In this document: piece by piece, positions 18,339-28,048 of the stretch
Numbering within the stretch: the stretch's first letter is position 1
Layout: every line of letters begins with the position of its first letter
Source of the DNA: Desertifilum tharense IPPAS B-1220
GTDB taxonomy: Bacteria; Cyanobacteriota; Cyanobacteriia; Cyanobacteriales; Desertifilaceae
Reading direction: 5' to 3'
DNA: 64,000 nucleotides
Assembly (NCBI RefSeq): GCF_001746915.1
Contig: NZ_MJGC01000066.1
Location: 62,001 to 126,000 of the forward strand
Notes under the pieces: model-generated
What the model saw: the letters and a program-made list of their open reading frames with translations, nothing else
Told to the model about the DNA's origin: nothing
Databases searched by the model: none
Program-made: the position numbers and the translations under genes

Positions 18339-21203
18339 TTAGATTGCAACTAGCACATTCGCACTCAAAGACGGCGAACCGGCTAAAGTTGCGATCGCCG
18401 TTGCTGGAGTTGACCCGACGCCATCGGGATCGAAGCTGAGAACGCCATTGTTATAGAGGAATTGGGCGGTATTCCCCACAGGCGTTTGTCCCAACGTTAG
18501 GGTTGGTGTCACCCCAGCCGTTAGACCCGGAAACCCGGCAGCCGAGAAGCGAAAAATATCATTCGCCGGGTTAAAGTTATTAATCGTATCGCCCGCTTGG
18601 TTGAGATTCGTATAGACAAACGCATCGGCACCCGCAGTCCCCGCCAGCACATTGGCTCCAACCCCGCTAGGGATGAGATTAAACAGCGGCATAGACAGGC
18701 CTTGCAGCACCGTATCCTGGCGGAATTGCAAATTTTGAATTCGCAAATCTAATGCTGGCTGAACCTCCGCGATCGCAAAAGCAGAACCGCTATTAATGGG
18801 ATAAGTGGCGGCTAAATACTCCGCTAACGCATCCTGTTCCGTGCCGCTGTTGGCAAACGTGGCGACATTGACGCCGCCTGTAGGGATGGGTTGGTCAGCC
18901 AAGTCTATGCGATCGCTCGCTAAAGAGGCAAACGGATAACCATCCCCTCCGCCCGCCAAAAAGCTCAACGTCACCATGCGGATCGGGCGATTTTCATCTC
19001 CCTGGACAGTGCCATTTTCCACCACCACATCCGCTACTGCGCCATCGGCATCTAAAATAACGAGATTGCGAATTCTCTGCCCTGCGGGTTGGGTCGCATC
19101 GAAGCTAAAAGACATCCCTCCAACTTGCGGGAAACTGCCGGGAGTTGCACCTGGGGCCGCAGCACCCACGCCATGTTCGATAATTTGCTTCAAACCGGCC
19201 GCCGTCACCGTCACCAGCGATAGGGCATTATTAAAGCGCAGGGCATTCTCAATATCGAGTTGAGAAATATCGCCTTCCGCCTTATTGACCAGAGGGTTGG
19301 CGACGGGAGGCAAAAGCACGGGTTCGCCAGTCCCTCCCGCCGGGACTAAAGCCGTGCCGATATTATCGCGAATGCCGCCGCCATTTTTGAGAGAAACAAC
19401 CGTTGTCGGGTCGTATTGTTGAGCAATAAACAGGTTGGCATCGGCTGTGAGATTCCCCAAGTTGGTTTCCTGGGTTCTAACTGCACTGCGTCGCCCTTCC
19501 AGAAAGACCTCAGTCTGTCCAAACAGATTTCCATCTTTTTCTAAAACAACATCGGCGATCGCATCAACCACCTCAACCACGATCGGATCGGCAACCTCCC
19601 TAGGATTCACCGTTCGACCATAGGCGCGGTTGACCCCAGCGCTATCGGTCGCATAGGCCCCGCTGGCATCAAGGATATTGGTAATGATGCCGTTGTCATC
19701 AAACTCTGCTACCAGGCGGCCCACATAGCGGTAATTGCCATCGGTATTCACCAGAACCACAGGTTCGCCACTCGCAGAGGTGAAGCGTTGGGGATAGGGC
19801 CCCGCCGCCGTATCTCCAGCCCTGAGCGGATCGTCAGGATTCGCCAAAATGGTATTAGAACCGCCCGCAATGACTACATCCACGCCCCGGAGGAGTTGGG
19901 CTAACTGCCGTTCAATGCTAATTTGCTGCATGTGCGCCAGTAACACCACCTTGTTAATGCCCGTGGCGGTTAGGGCGTCAACGCTAGTTTGAATTTCCGC
20001 AGCTAGGGCGGCAATATCGGTGGGGTTGGGCGGTAAAATTCCCACATTTCCCGGCGAAGAGATGGTTCGCAAGGTGGGTGTAGTTGCCCCCACTACGCCG
20101 ATCCGTTCCCCACCCACTTCTAGAACAACGCTGCGGGCAATACTATTGGGTTTCGGGGCTTGTCCGTCGGGAACCACTAAATCTGCGAGGTTGGTATCGG
20201 GTTCAAAGTTGAGGTTTGCACTCAGGTAGGGGAAGGCGGTGCCTCGATAGCCACCCGCACCAATGCCTGCGCCTGCGATCGCAGAGTTGGGTTTAATCAG
20301 CGTCGCAACAACCCCCGTCCCCAGGTCAAATTCATGGTTTCCGAAGGCCGCCGCTTGAAAGCCTAGGGCATTGTTAATTAAAATATCGCCAATGCCCGGT
20401 TCGCCATAAATCTCTGCACTGGCTTGCAGGAAGGGGCCGGGAATGTATACGTCCCCGGAGGTGAGTTTAAGGGTGTTGGGAAACTCACTCGCTAAAGCGT
20501 TGAAGACGGCTGAGAAGTTAACCGCATCGGCAATGGCAGGGAGTCCGGCTTCTTGGTCGGCTGCGTGCAAGATTTGTAAGGTAAAGCCGGGGGTTGGGGT
20601 TGGGCTTGGCGGCGCGAGGGGCGGACGCACGGGAGGAACAATTGGAGGGGCTGGCGCGGGGGGTGCAGTCTCCAGGGGGTTGAGGTTGGTGGTAAAGTTC
20701 GCCGCACTCAGTTGGGTGCTTTGGATACCTTGGAGAATGGCGAGGGTTGTTCCCCCCCCTTCAATTCGGGTTTCGCCGCTGCCTTGAATTAGGTTAAGTT
20801 GGCTAAAGGTTAAGCCTTGGGACAGTCCAATCCGGTCTTGGGCTGGGTTAAAGTCGGTGATGGTGCTGGTGCCTTGACCGATGACAAACAGATCGCGGCC
20901 TGCCCCCCCGGTGAGGGTGTTGTTTCCAGTATTGCCGTAGAGGACATCGTTGCCATCATCGCCAAAGAGGACATCGTTGCCTTTGCCGCCGTAGAGGACA
21001 TCGTTATCTTTACCGCCGTAGAGGGTATCGTTGCCTTGATTGCCGTAGAGGGTATCGTTGCCCTGATTGCCGTAAAGGATATCATCTCCGGGGAGTCCAA
21101 AGATGCGATCGCTCCCAGCTAACCCAAAAATGCGATCGGCGTTTGCCGTTCCGGTCAAGATATCATTGCTGGCGGTACCGTTAATTATTCCCATGTTTTC
21201 CAT
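18339..21203 (-). CDS. secreted RTX-linked 5'-nucleotidase/metallophosphatase
   Basis: A 954-residue protein with three regions. Residues about 8-105 are RTX (haemolysin-type) calcium-binding nonapeptides (GNQGNDTLYGG type). Residues about 178-205 form a Pro-rich linker. From 206 to about 850 comes a 5'-nucleotidase: N-terminal metallophosphatase with GNHEFD (288-293) and LLAHMQQ, then the C-terminal nucleotidase domain (LKNGGGIRDNIG). The last 100 residues form another RTX-like module. There is no N-terminal signal, so type I secretion is likely. It should release phosphate from extracellular nucleotides. A possible Pho box lies upstream. Confidence 0.9.
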   Translation of the reverse strand: MENMGIINGTASNDILTGTANADRIFGLAGSDRIFGLPGDDILYGNQGNDTLYGNQGNDTLYGGKDNDVLYGGKGNDVLFGDDGNDVLYGNTGNNTLTGGAGRDLFVIGQGTSTITDFNPAQDRIGLSQGLTFSQLNLIQGSGETRIEGGGTTLAILQGIQSTQLSAANFTTNLNPLETAPPAPAPPIVPPVRPPLAPPSPTPTPGFTLQILHAADQEAGLPAIADAVNFSAVFNALASEFPNTLKLTSGDVYIPGPFLQASAEIYGEPGIGDILINNALGFQAAAFGNHEFDLGTGVVATLIKPNSAIAGAGIGAGGYRGTAFPYLSANLNFEPDTNLADLVVPDGQAPKPNSIARSVVLEVGGERIGVVGATTPTLRTISSPGNVGILPPNPTDIAALAAEIQTSVDALTATGINKVVLLAHMQQISIERQLAQLLRGVDVVIAGGSNTILANPDDPLRAGDTAAGPYPQRFTSASGEPVVLVNTDGNYRYVGRLVAEFDDNGIITNILDASGAYATDSAGVNRAYGRTVNPREVADPIVVEVVDAIADVVLEKDGNLFGQTEVFLEGRRSAVRTQETNLGNLTADANLFIAQQYDPTTVVSLKNGGGIRDNIGTALVPAGGTGEPVLLPPVANPLVNKAEGDISQLDIENALRFNNALSLVTVTAAGLKQIIEHGVGAAAPGATPGSFPQVGGMSFSFDATQPAGQRIRNLVILDADGAVADVVVENGTVQGDENRPIRMVTLSFLAGGGDGYPFASLASDRIDLADQPIPTGGVNVATFANSGTEQDALAEYLAATYPINSGSAFAIAEVQPALDLRIQNLQFRQDTVLQGLSMPLFNLIPSGVGANVLAGTAGADAFVYTNLNQAGDTINNFNPANDIFRFSAAGFPGLTAGVTPTLTLGQTPVGNTAQFLYNNGVLSFDPDGVGSTPATAIATLAGSPSLSANVLVAI

Positions 21204-21402
21204 CCATCCTCACTGCGGAACAGTAAACCTGCTGTGCGGTTGATTTCGCACGATCGAATTGAGGGCCGATCGAACATGGCGCAAAACCCTGTCTAGATTG
21301 CTGAATCTTCATGAATTGCGATCGCTCTCCAACCTGGCATTGGGGCTATTAAATGCAGGCTTAAATCATTGATTGACACTTAGCAACTAAACTAAGTTGT
21401 TA

Positions 21403-21454
21403 CTGTTAAGCCGATATTAAGAGCAGCTCAACGCTCGTGCTGATTTCGGTTAAG
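21403..21454 (-). promoter_or_regulatory. possible Pho box upstream of the nucleotidase gene
   Basis: On the minus strand three CTTAA-type octamers fall in an 11-bp phase: CTTAACCG (21454-21447), CTTAATAT (21421-21414) and CTTAACAG (21410-21403). The last two are exactly 11 bp apart and the first is 33 bp away. Cyanobacterial Pho boxes are 8-bp PyTTAAPyPy(T/A) repeats spaced by 3 bp. Location 200-250 bp before the start and the phosphate-releasing product fit. Matches are imperfect. Confidence 0.4.
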
Positions 21455-21516
21455 ATAGCCGAATGCCCGCCAGTTCAATTACGAATTGACGGGCAATGAG
21501 TTGCAGTTTGCTTAAA

Positions 21517-22626
21517 TTAGGCTAAAAAATCGACGAGAGAGGGAACTTCTACTGCTTGATTGGACTGATGGGATTGATGGGTTAAATCCATTAATAATTG
21601 CGAGTAAACCCCCTCTTTCAAAGAAGGCGTGACTGGCGTCTGGGTGGTAATTGCCTTGCACCAATTTTCGACAACGCGCACAAACGGTGCAATTCTTCCA
21701 TCCTCAAAGGTTTGGGAAAAAGCAAGGCGCTGGGGAATTTCGAGTTCGGCTAATGGTTCGCCTGCAAGTCCTCCTTGCAAGCTAAAGCCATGCACGTAGT
21801 CTTTTTGATTGCTGCTGCCTAAGATTAGGGTAGCGCGATCGCCATACACTTCCACCCAATGCCCGCGCCCATTATACGCAACCGAACTAATGCACAGTTG
21901 GCAGGGCGTGCCATCTGCTAATTCCAATAAAATTAAACAGGTATCATCGGCATCTACAGGCTTGAGTTCTCCGGTTTGCGGATCGGGGCGTTGGGGAATG
22001 GCTGTGCTAAGTTTGCCCATAACTTGCCGTACCTCTCCGAATAGCCAATAAATATAGTCAAACGCATGAGAACCAACAGCCCCTAAAGCCCCACCGCCCA
22101 TTGCTTTTTGAGCATACCAATTCCAAGGACGACTGGCATCAGCCCGACTAGAGACTAACCAATCAATCTTAATGAGTCGCTTATTGCCAACATAGCCATC
22201 ATCCAATAGCTCTTTAAAGCGTTGCCAGTGGGGAACAAAGCGAAACTCAAAATCCATTGTGGCGGCAACTGTGCGATCCTGAGCTAGATGATAGAGGGCT
22301 TTGGCTTCTTGGGCAGTTAAAGCTGTCGGTTTTTCCAATAATAAATGTTTTTTGGCTTCAATCGCAGCCTTTGCCATCTCGTAGTGCAAAAAAGGTGGCG
22401 TTGAGATGCTGACAGCCTCAACTTCTTCAAGCTGTAACAGTTCCGTTAGGTTATCGCCAGCATAGGGAATGTTGTGCATTTTGGCAATTTGGGTTGCTCG
22501 ATCGATATCGCGATGGTAAACAGCAACGACTTGCGTTCCTTTGGCAGCTTGCAAGCCAGGAATATGAACTTTTTGTCCAAACCCAGTTCCCACAACTGCA
22601 ACACCAAGCATCGATTGATTCATCAT
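21517..22626 (-). CDS. Gfo/Idh/MocA family oxidoreductase
   Basis: A 369-residue NAD(P)-dependent oxidoreductase. The N-terminal Rossmann fold has VVGTGFGQKVHIPG, and the catalytic EKP motif is in LLLEKPTAL. A C-terminal alpha/beta domain contains GGGALGAVGSHAFDYIYW. Members act on sugars, inositols or biliverdin-like substrates; the substrate here is not identifiable. The gene is flanked by unrelated same-strand genes with about 300 bp and 95 bp gaps. Confidence 0.9.
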   Translation of the reverse strand: MMNQSMLGVAVVGTGFGQKVHIPGLQAAKGTQVVAVYHRDIDRATQIAKMHNIPYAGDNLTELLQLEEVEAVSISTPPFLHYEMAKAAIEAKKHLLLEKPTALTAQEAKALYHLAQDRTVAATMDFEFRFVPHWQRFKELLDDGYVGNKRLIKIDWLVSSRADASRPWNWYAQKAMGGGALGAVGSHAFDYIYWLFGEVRQVMGKLSTAIPQRPDPQTGELKPVDADDTCLILLELADGTPCQLCISSVAYNGRGHWVEVYGDRATLILGSSNQKDYVHGFSLQGGLAGEPLAELEIPQRLAFSQTFEDGRIAPFVRVVENWCKAITTQTPVTPSLKEGVYSQLLMDLTHQSHQSNQAVEVPSLVDFLA

Positions 22627-22720
22627 TAGGGTATTAAACTTAGAATTCAGGTTCTAGAGCAACTTACCGTTATTTTGGGGAAGCTGGCAAGCTCAATCTA
22701 AAAGGATGCAATCTCTCCAT

Positions 22721-23929
22721 TTAAGAGGATTCTAGCGAACTAGGTTTAGGCAAAATTACAATAAAGGTGCTGCCTTGGTTGAGTTCGCTTTTAACGGTAA
22801 TTTCCCCTTGAAAAGGGCGCAAAAGTTCCAAGCAAGTATAAAGTCCTAATCCGGTTCCGGTTGGCTCATCTCCTATGGCTCTATCTTTGATGGGTTTAGA
22901 TGTATAAAAGGGATCGAATATTTTTGAAAGATTTTCTGGGGCAATTCCACAGCCGCTATCTTGAATTTCTAAATAAATTTTCTCAGTATCTTGTTGCGTA
23001 GAGATTTTTAATTCCTTGCAATTTTTCTGCCACATAGAGTCAATTGCATTATTAATTAAATTATGAAAAATTTGAGAAATATGAGAATCAATGAGGGGAA
23101 TGCTAGGCAAGGTTTCATCAAAACTGTAAGTTTTTCTGATTTGATGTTTAAAGTGAAGATTGGCTTCTAGTAACTTTAATTCGCGCTGCAACAATAGATT
23201 AAGATTGACTGGAACTCGCTCTTCATATTGCTCGCTACGGCTTTTCGTCATTAGGTTATCCATGATTTGATTAATATTTTTGACTGCCACATTAATATAG
23301 TTGACGCATTCTATAACGATTTCTTCTTCAAGCTTTGAAGCGTGAATTTCTATTAAATCTGTACAGGTTTGAATCGTTTGAATTGGATTTTTAAGATTAT
23401 GTACCATTCCCTGGGTTAAACGACCAACAATTGCGGCTTTTTCTCGTTGATTGAGTTCTCTGGTTTTTTGTTCAACTAGTCGCTCTAAATTATTATTGAG
23501 ATCGCTCAGTTCTTGGTTTTTTTCTTTCAAGCTTTGTCGCAGCTTCTGCATTGTGATATGGGTTTGAACGCGACTGATGACTTCTTCGTATTGAAATGGT
23601 TTAGTAATATAATCAACAGCCCCGTATTGAAAGCCTTTGACTTTATTTTCAGTATCGGAAAGGGCAGTCATAAAAATAATGGGAATATCGCAAGTAGAGG
23701 GATTGCTTTTGATTTGCCTACAGGTTTCAAAACCATCAATTCCTGGCATCATTACATCTAAGAGGATTAAGTCAGGTTGAGCATAATAGGTTTGCTCAAT
23801 TGCGCTCTCTCCATCCATTGAAATTAAGACTTTAAATCCAACATTTCGCAGCAACTGAAATAGAAGATTGAGGTTGGTTTGATGATCGTCAACAATTAGA
23901 ATAATGTTTCTTTCGGAATTGTTGTTCAT
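22721..23929 (-). CDS. response regulator-histidine kinase fusion
   Basis: A 402-residue two-component protein in the order REC-HisKA-HATPase. The receiver phospho-acceptor is Asp58 (LILLDVMMPG), with the acidic pair in IVDDH and a conserved lysine in YITKPF. A coiled coil follows (about 125-165). The kinase histidine is His177 (GMVHNLKNP), and the ATP-binding boxes are NLINNAIDSM, DSGCGIAPENL and GTGLGLYTC. No sensor or membrane domain is present, so it must take input through its receiver or a partner. No cognate regulator is next to it. Confidence 0.93.
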   Translation of the reverse strand: MNNNSERNIILIVDDHQTNLNLLFQLLRNVGFKVLISMDGESAIEQTYYAQPDLILLDVMMPGIDGFETCRQIKSNPSTCDIPIIFMTALSDTENKVKGFQYGAVDYITKPFQYEEVISRVQTHITMQKLRQSLKEKNQELSDLNNNLERLVEQKTRELNQREKAAIVGRLTQGMVHNLKNPIQTIQTCTDLIEIHASKLEEEIVIECVNYINVAVKNINQIMDNLMTKSRSEQYEERVPVNLNLLLQRELKLLEANLHFKHQIRKTYSFDETLPSIPLIDSHISQIFHNLINNAIDSMWQKNCKELKISTQQDTEKIYLEIQDSGCGIAPENLSKIFDPFYTSKPIKDRAIGDEPTGTGLGLYTCLELLRPFQGEITVKSELNQGSTFIVILPKPSSLESS

Positions 23930-25331
23930 ATTGATTTGAAATAGTGAGGTGCTTAAGATATATTTATTGAACTCAGTAAATGTTAATTTTAAGTTTGCTT
24001 TGGTTTATAAAAAAATATTAATTAGATGAGAAAACGGGCAAATTAAAACTTTTGCTGCCTCAGCTTATATAGCTTATCTCTCTTTTTGACAAACCGCTAG
24101 CCGATCGCTACAAATGCGATCGCAAATTCTATCAAAGTGTTATTGAGGTTTTTTTCTTAAATTCTACCTTAAAGATTATAAACTCATTGCAAAATCGAAC
24201 CCCCTCAAGGGTTCCAAGCATTGAGAAATTGAACAGACGATCCCATCCTGGAGGGGGATGTTGCGATCGCCCCCAACTCTTCTCCCTAGGGCGATGGGAG
24301 TTAGAGAATTTTCACCTGAGCAACACTAGAAGCAGCTAGCACAAGTGTATCGGTATGCCAGCAAGTTAAGGGGAATTTCCCATAAACAGGGTACCCGGAT
24401 CGATGGAGGCTGGTGTAGAGATTGTGGCAAGTTGGCAACTGCCCCCCGATCCTCTTTGTTACTCTAACTGTAGCCTGATGGCTGAGGGGTTGGCTGGAGA
24501 ACTTATTTTTTGGCAAGCAGTGCCATGTGCCTGGGGGAATAAACAACCGACGCCAGGAGATGACAAAGCGAAACTTGCCCTACCTCAGATCTTGCATCAT
24601 CCTGAGTAAGACCTGAGAAACCGGGTTTCTTGCCAATGACTCAATTTTCGTCGAGAAACCCGGTTTCTGGCACCGGGGGCAAGATCTCAAAGGTAGGAAA
24701 ACCAACCCATTGCTGAGGCGGTTAACGTTGTTGTCTCTAGATTGGTTCTAGCGTTTGTCTGGGGCTGAGTTGTGGCAGCGATCCGAGAATGGGAGGCAAT
24801 GGTTTTAAGCGGTTCTTCAAAGTAAGAAAGCGCTGCGTAACAGAAGGCGAGGGATTCCATAGGGGGTAACTCCGCAAATTCAATCGAGGGAACTGTTCCG
24901 TAAAGTTTCTGAGGTTAGACCCTTCGAGAAACTTTTATAAGTACAATTGCGGTATTTTGGAGGATGTTCCGGTAACAAATATAAAACGCTGAAAGTAAAA
25001 TTCAGGAACTAATCGGCGATCGCTATGCTGAAATGAAAGATTAAATCAGTAGATGCACGGAAAGATCGATCGGGTCGAACCTCAGAAAGTATGAAGTCTA
25101 GTTAACGAGCCTTAGCGATCGCCAGAACGAATCTCGGCTCAATCCGCAAGGGTATTTTTACGGATTTGCTTGATTCTAGATTCATTTTACCGCTTTTTGC
25201 GATCGCGATCGCAAAAAGTATTGAGACAAATCACCTCGTTGCCCGATCGCGATCGCAGGAGATGTGGGGATGCGATCGCAGACCATCCTTCGGTTTTTAC
25301 GGATATTAGAGATCAAGATGGATTGCGTAGT
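23930..25331. other. gene-poor 1.4-kb region
   Basis: No gene could be supported. Short open frames near 24301-24609 overlap on both strands, lack ribosome-binding sites and have no family-like composition. The stretch contains scattered HIP1 octamers, a GAACCC/GGGTTC hairpin near 24197-24214 and the repeat pair at 24616-24668. A minus-strand frame around 24725-24920 looks protein-like but has no usable start. It may include decayed genes. Confidence 0.5.
24616..24668. repeat. paired AGAAACC-GGTTTCT palindromic repeats
   Basis: Two near-identical palindromes, AGAAACCGGGTTTCT at 24616-24630 and AGAAACCCGGTTTCT at 24654-24668, are 23 bp apart. This palindrome is a familiar dispersed intergenic repeat in filamentous cyanobacteria. 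Each folds on itself and the two can also pair with each other. Confidence 0.7.
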
Positions 25332-25553
25332 ATGACTCAATTAGATTTGTTACCCACCGCTTTAGCCGATCTGTTTGCTCAAGTTAGCGCCCAAGGCTAC
25401 ATCACCACCGCCGATCGATATGGACTCCTCGCCGCTTTGCTAGACGATGATTCCCTATCAGAGGAAGAAAAAACGGCCATCAACCGCCTATTGTGGGCTG
25501 TGGCAAAAAAACGGATCGCCATTGTCGAGCAAATTTCGATGACCGAAAATTGA
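25332..25553 (+). CDS. small conserved hypothetical protein
   Basis: A 73-residue soluble protein starting MTQLDLLPTALADLFAQV. The frame is open upstream to 25170, but that extension is Arg-rich, full of HIP1-derived codons and unlikely to be coding, so ATG 25332 is preferred. The predicted helices and the DRYGLLAALLDDDSLSEEE segment resemble small cyanobacterial proteins of unknown function. It ends one base before the convergent acyltransferase stop. Confidence 0.6.
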   Translation: MTQLDLLPTALADLFAQVSAQGYITTADRYGLLAALLDDDSLSEEEKTAINRLLWAVAKKRIAIVEQISMTEN

Positions 25554-25554
25554 G

Positions 25555-26217
25555 CTATAGCTGTTGTAGGGCTTGCAATCCTTTGATGAGGGACTCTTCT
25601 AACGCCTGGGTGAGGGCGATCGCCGTTTCCTTATCCGTTGCCTGCTGGTAATCCTTCGCATAGAGAGGCGGTTGAATAGAGAGGCGAACTTGAGCGCGAA
25701 ATCGGGCATTGGGCTGATAATGAATGGCAATGGGGACAACCGGGATCGGCTCACCTGGCGGCCGTTTAGCCTCCGCCTGAAGCAGCAAGCGCGCCAGCCC
25801 TGGTTTTAGCGATCGCAACAAGCGATCGCGCACAATACCCCCTTCGGGAAACAAAACCAGTTTTTTACCTTGCTGTAAGAGTTCCACCGCGCAACGCAAG
25901 CTGGAGAGGGAAGGACGGTTTAATTCCACCGGAAACGCCCCTAGCCGCTGAATAAACCAGCCTTGCACCCCAGAGAACTGATTAGCATTGGTCATAAAAT
26001 AAAGCGGTTCTATACTCAGCAGTGCGATCGCTAACGGGTCCCAACGGCTGTAATGTTTGGGCGCTAAAACCACAGGTCCCGTATCGGGTAAGTTTTCCAA
26101 GCCTTCAATCCATATTTGACTGAAGTACAGGCTTAAAAAAAGACGATGGATAGGTAACAACACCGCATACAACCCATCAACCACCCGCCCGACTTCACCC
26201 GAACCTTTTTCTAGCAT
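25555..26217 (-). CDS. plsC: 1-acyl-glycerol-3-phosphate acyltransferase-like protein
   Basis: A 220-residue PlsC-domain acyltransferase. The HX4D catalytic motif is HYSRWD, and the second substrate block is FPEGGIVRD. A hydrophobic N-terminal segment around residues 15-35 suggests membrane association. It would acylate lysophosphatidic acid or a similar acceptor in membrane lipid synthesis. The gene is monocistronic and convergent with the small gene to its left. The symbol is by family; cyanobacteria carry several paralogues. Confidence 0.85.
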   Translation of the reverse strand: MLEKGSGEVGRVVDGLYAVLLPIHRLFLSLYFSQIWIEGLENLPDTGPVVLAPKHYSRWDPLAIALLSIEPLYFMTNANQFSGVQGWFIQRLGAFPVELNRPSLSSLRCAVELLQQGKKLVLFPEGGIVRDRLLRSLKPGLARLLLQAEAKRPPGEPIPVVPIAIHYQPNARFRAQVRLSIQPPLYAKDYQQATDKETAIALTQALEESLIKGLQALQQL

Positions 26218-26524
26218 GATTATCTCAGCGCGATCGCAACACCAACTGTCGATTTTACGGCCAGATTCGCTCCGATTCAGGTGCTGTCCAATCGTGGGGG
26301 ATATGAGGTGCCGAAGTTACAACAAACGTTACAAAATACGGGCGATTATTTACAATGTTGCAATCCTAGCGTACTAGGCGGTTTGCGCCTGCCAGCGCCG
26401 TAAAGGGCTATCGATAGAGAGGGGGAGGGATACGCCTTAAATCGCCTTGGGTGCGATCGCCTCCAACAGCTTTGTGTAACTTAAGATAAACTCAAGAATC
26501 TCTACACCCTCGCACCCAGGTTTA

Positions 26525-26566
26525 GTATCGTAAGATACAATTTCTTGCTAATTCAGCGCCTAATAT
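26525..26566 (+). promoter_or_regulatory. NtcA-activated promoter of urtABCD
   Basis: A perfect GTA-N8-TAC palindrome (GTATCGTAAGATAC, 26525-26538) is followed after exactly 22 bp by TAATAT (26561-26566), a TAN3T-type -10 box. This is the canonical class II NtcA promoter architecture. A near-match (GTA-N8-TAA) lies about 50 bp further upstream. AAGGAG at 26603-26608 precedes the urtA start. NtcA activates these promoters when 2-oxoglutarate rises under nitrogen limitation. Confidence 0.88.
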
Positions 26567-26620
26567 CACACTCTGATTGTTTTTGAATCTGGCTAAATCA
26601 ATAAGGAGAATGTAGGCGGC

Positions 26621-27940
26621 ATGACAAGGCGACTGGGTCGGCGTAAATTTCTTCTCTATGGGTCTGCAACTTTAGGCACTAGCGTCCTGCTGAAGGCTTG
26701 CGGCAACACCACTACAACAGACGCCAACGTAGCAGGCAGCCCCACCGCAACAACGACCAGTGCAGCAAGTGGCGATACCATCAAAGTGGGTATCCTGCAC
26801 TCGTTAAGCGGCACAATGGCAATTAGTGAAAAGAGCGTTGTCGATGCCGAACAACTGGCAATTGAAGAAATCAACCAAGCGGGAGGCGTTTTAGGCAAGC
26901 AAATTCAAGCCGTTGTGGAAGATGGCGCGTCTGACTGGCCCACCTTTGCGGAAAAAGCAAGAAAGCTGATCGATCAAGACCGCGTGGTCACAATCTTTGG
27001 TTGTTGGACTTCTGCAAGTCGCAAAGCAGTTTTACCGGTTTTTGAAGATAAGCAGCACATGCTTTGGTACCCCGTCCAATACGAGGGACAAGAGTGTTCT
27101 AACAATATCTTTTACACGGGGGCTGCTCCCAACCAGCAAATTGAACCCTCAGTGGATTGGTTATTAGAAAATAAGGGTAGAGAATTTTTCTTAGTTGGCT
27201 CGGACTACGTTTTCCCCCGCACAGCCAACACCATTATCAAAGCCCAACTTGAGGCAAAAGGTGGCACCGTAGTGGGTGAAGATTATCTTCCCCTCGGTAA
27301 CACCGAAGTGACCCCGATTATCACCAAAATTCGGCAAGCTCTGCCCAACGGCGGCGTGATTTACAATACGCTGAACGGGGATAGTAATGTGGCATTCTTC
27401 AAACAAATGCAAGGGGCGGGTTTAGGCCCAGACCGCTATCCGGTGATGTCGGTCAGTATTGCCGAAGAAGAAGTCAAAGCGATTGGCGTGGAATACTTAA
27501 AGGGTCATTACGCCGCTTGGAACTATTTCCAAACCGTAGATACGCCTGCTAACCAAAAGTTTGTAGAAGCTTTCAAAGCGAAATATGGTAGCAACCGCGT
27601 CACCAACGACCCAATGGAAGCAGCTTACATTGCCGTGTACCTGTGGAAGCAAGCGGTCGAAAAAGCGGGAACGGCTGACGATCTAGAAAAAGTCCGGATG
27701 GCGGCTTACGGCTTAAGCTTTGACGCGCCGGAAGGTCGAGTCACCATGAACCCCAATCACCACATTTCTAAGGTGGTCAGAATTGGTGAAGTTCGCGATG
27801 ATGGTTTATTTGAAATCATCTCTTCAACCGATGGTGCAGTCGATCCGCTGCCTTGGAATCAATTTGTGGCAGATACGAAAGGATTTGCTTGCGATTGGTC
27901 AGATCGCAATAAAGGCGGCAAATTCAAGCTTGACGCTTAG
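26621..27940 (+). CDS. urtA: urea ABC transporter, substrate-binding protein
   Basis: A 439-residue periplasmic binding protein of the amide/urea (Leu/Ile/Val-like) class. The N-terminus has a twin-arginine-like RRKFL and a lipobox ending at Cys27 (LLKAC), followed by a Ser/Thr/Ala-rich linker, so it is a membrane-anchored lipoprotein. [17 protein letters not shown] and [17 protein letters not shown] are typical of UrtA. It heads the urtABCD operon behind an NtcA promoter and captures urea at low concentration. Confidence 0.96.
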   Translation: MTRRLGRRKFLLYGSATLGTSVLLKACGNTTTTDANVAGSPTATTTSAASGDTIKVGILHSLSGTMAISEKSVVDAEQLAIEEINQAGGVLGKQIQAVVEDGASDWPTFAEKARKLIDQDRVVTIFGCWTSASRKAVLPVFEDKQHMLWYPVQYEGQECSNNIFYTGAAPNQQIEPSVDWLLENKGREFFLVGSDYVFPRTANTIIKAQLEAKGGTVVGEDYLPLGNTEVTPIITKIRQALPNGGVIYNTLNGDSNVAFFKQMQGAGLGPDRYPVMSVSIAEEEVKAIGVEYLKGHYAAWNYFQTVDTPANQKFVEAFKAKYGSNRVTNDPMEAAYIAVYLWKQAVEKAGTADDLEKVRMAAYGLSFDAPEGRVTMNPNHHISKVVRIGEVRDDGLFEIISSTDGAVDPLPWNQFVADTKGFACDWSDRNKGGKFKLDA

Positions 27941-28048
27941 ACCGAAAAACCCAGTAAGGGCGATCGCACTCCGGCACGCCCCTACTGACTCGATTGGGGA
28001 ATGCCGAAACCCGAAAACCGTTGGACTCCGAAGCGAAGCACAACCATC

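Noticed and set aside
20817-21122. Plus-strand frame opposite the RTX block
   Set aside because: A repetitive shadow of the nonapeptide-coding DNA on the minus strand.
24301-24609. Overlapping short frames on both strands
   Set aside because: No ribosome-binding sites, no recognisable composition, and they overlap each other antiparallel.
24725-24920. Protein-like minus-strand frame of about 65 codons
   Set aside because: No ATG or GTG start in frame and an early stop; at best a decayed fragment.
25170-25331. Upstream extension of the small gene ending at 25553
   Set aside because: Arg-rich translation of HIP1-dense DNA, with no family-like composition; ATG 25332 is a better start.
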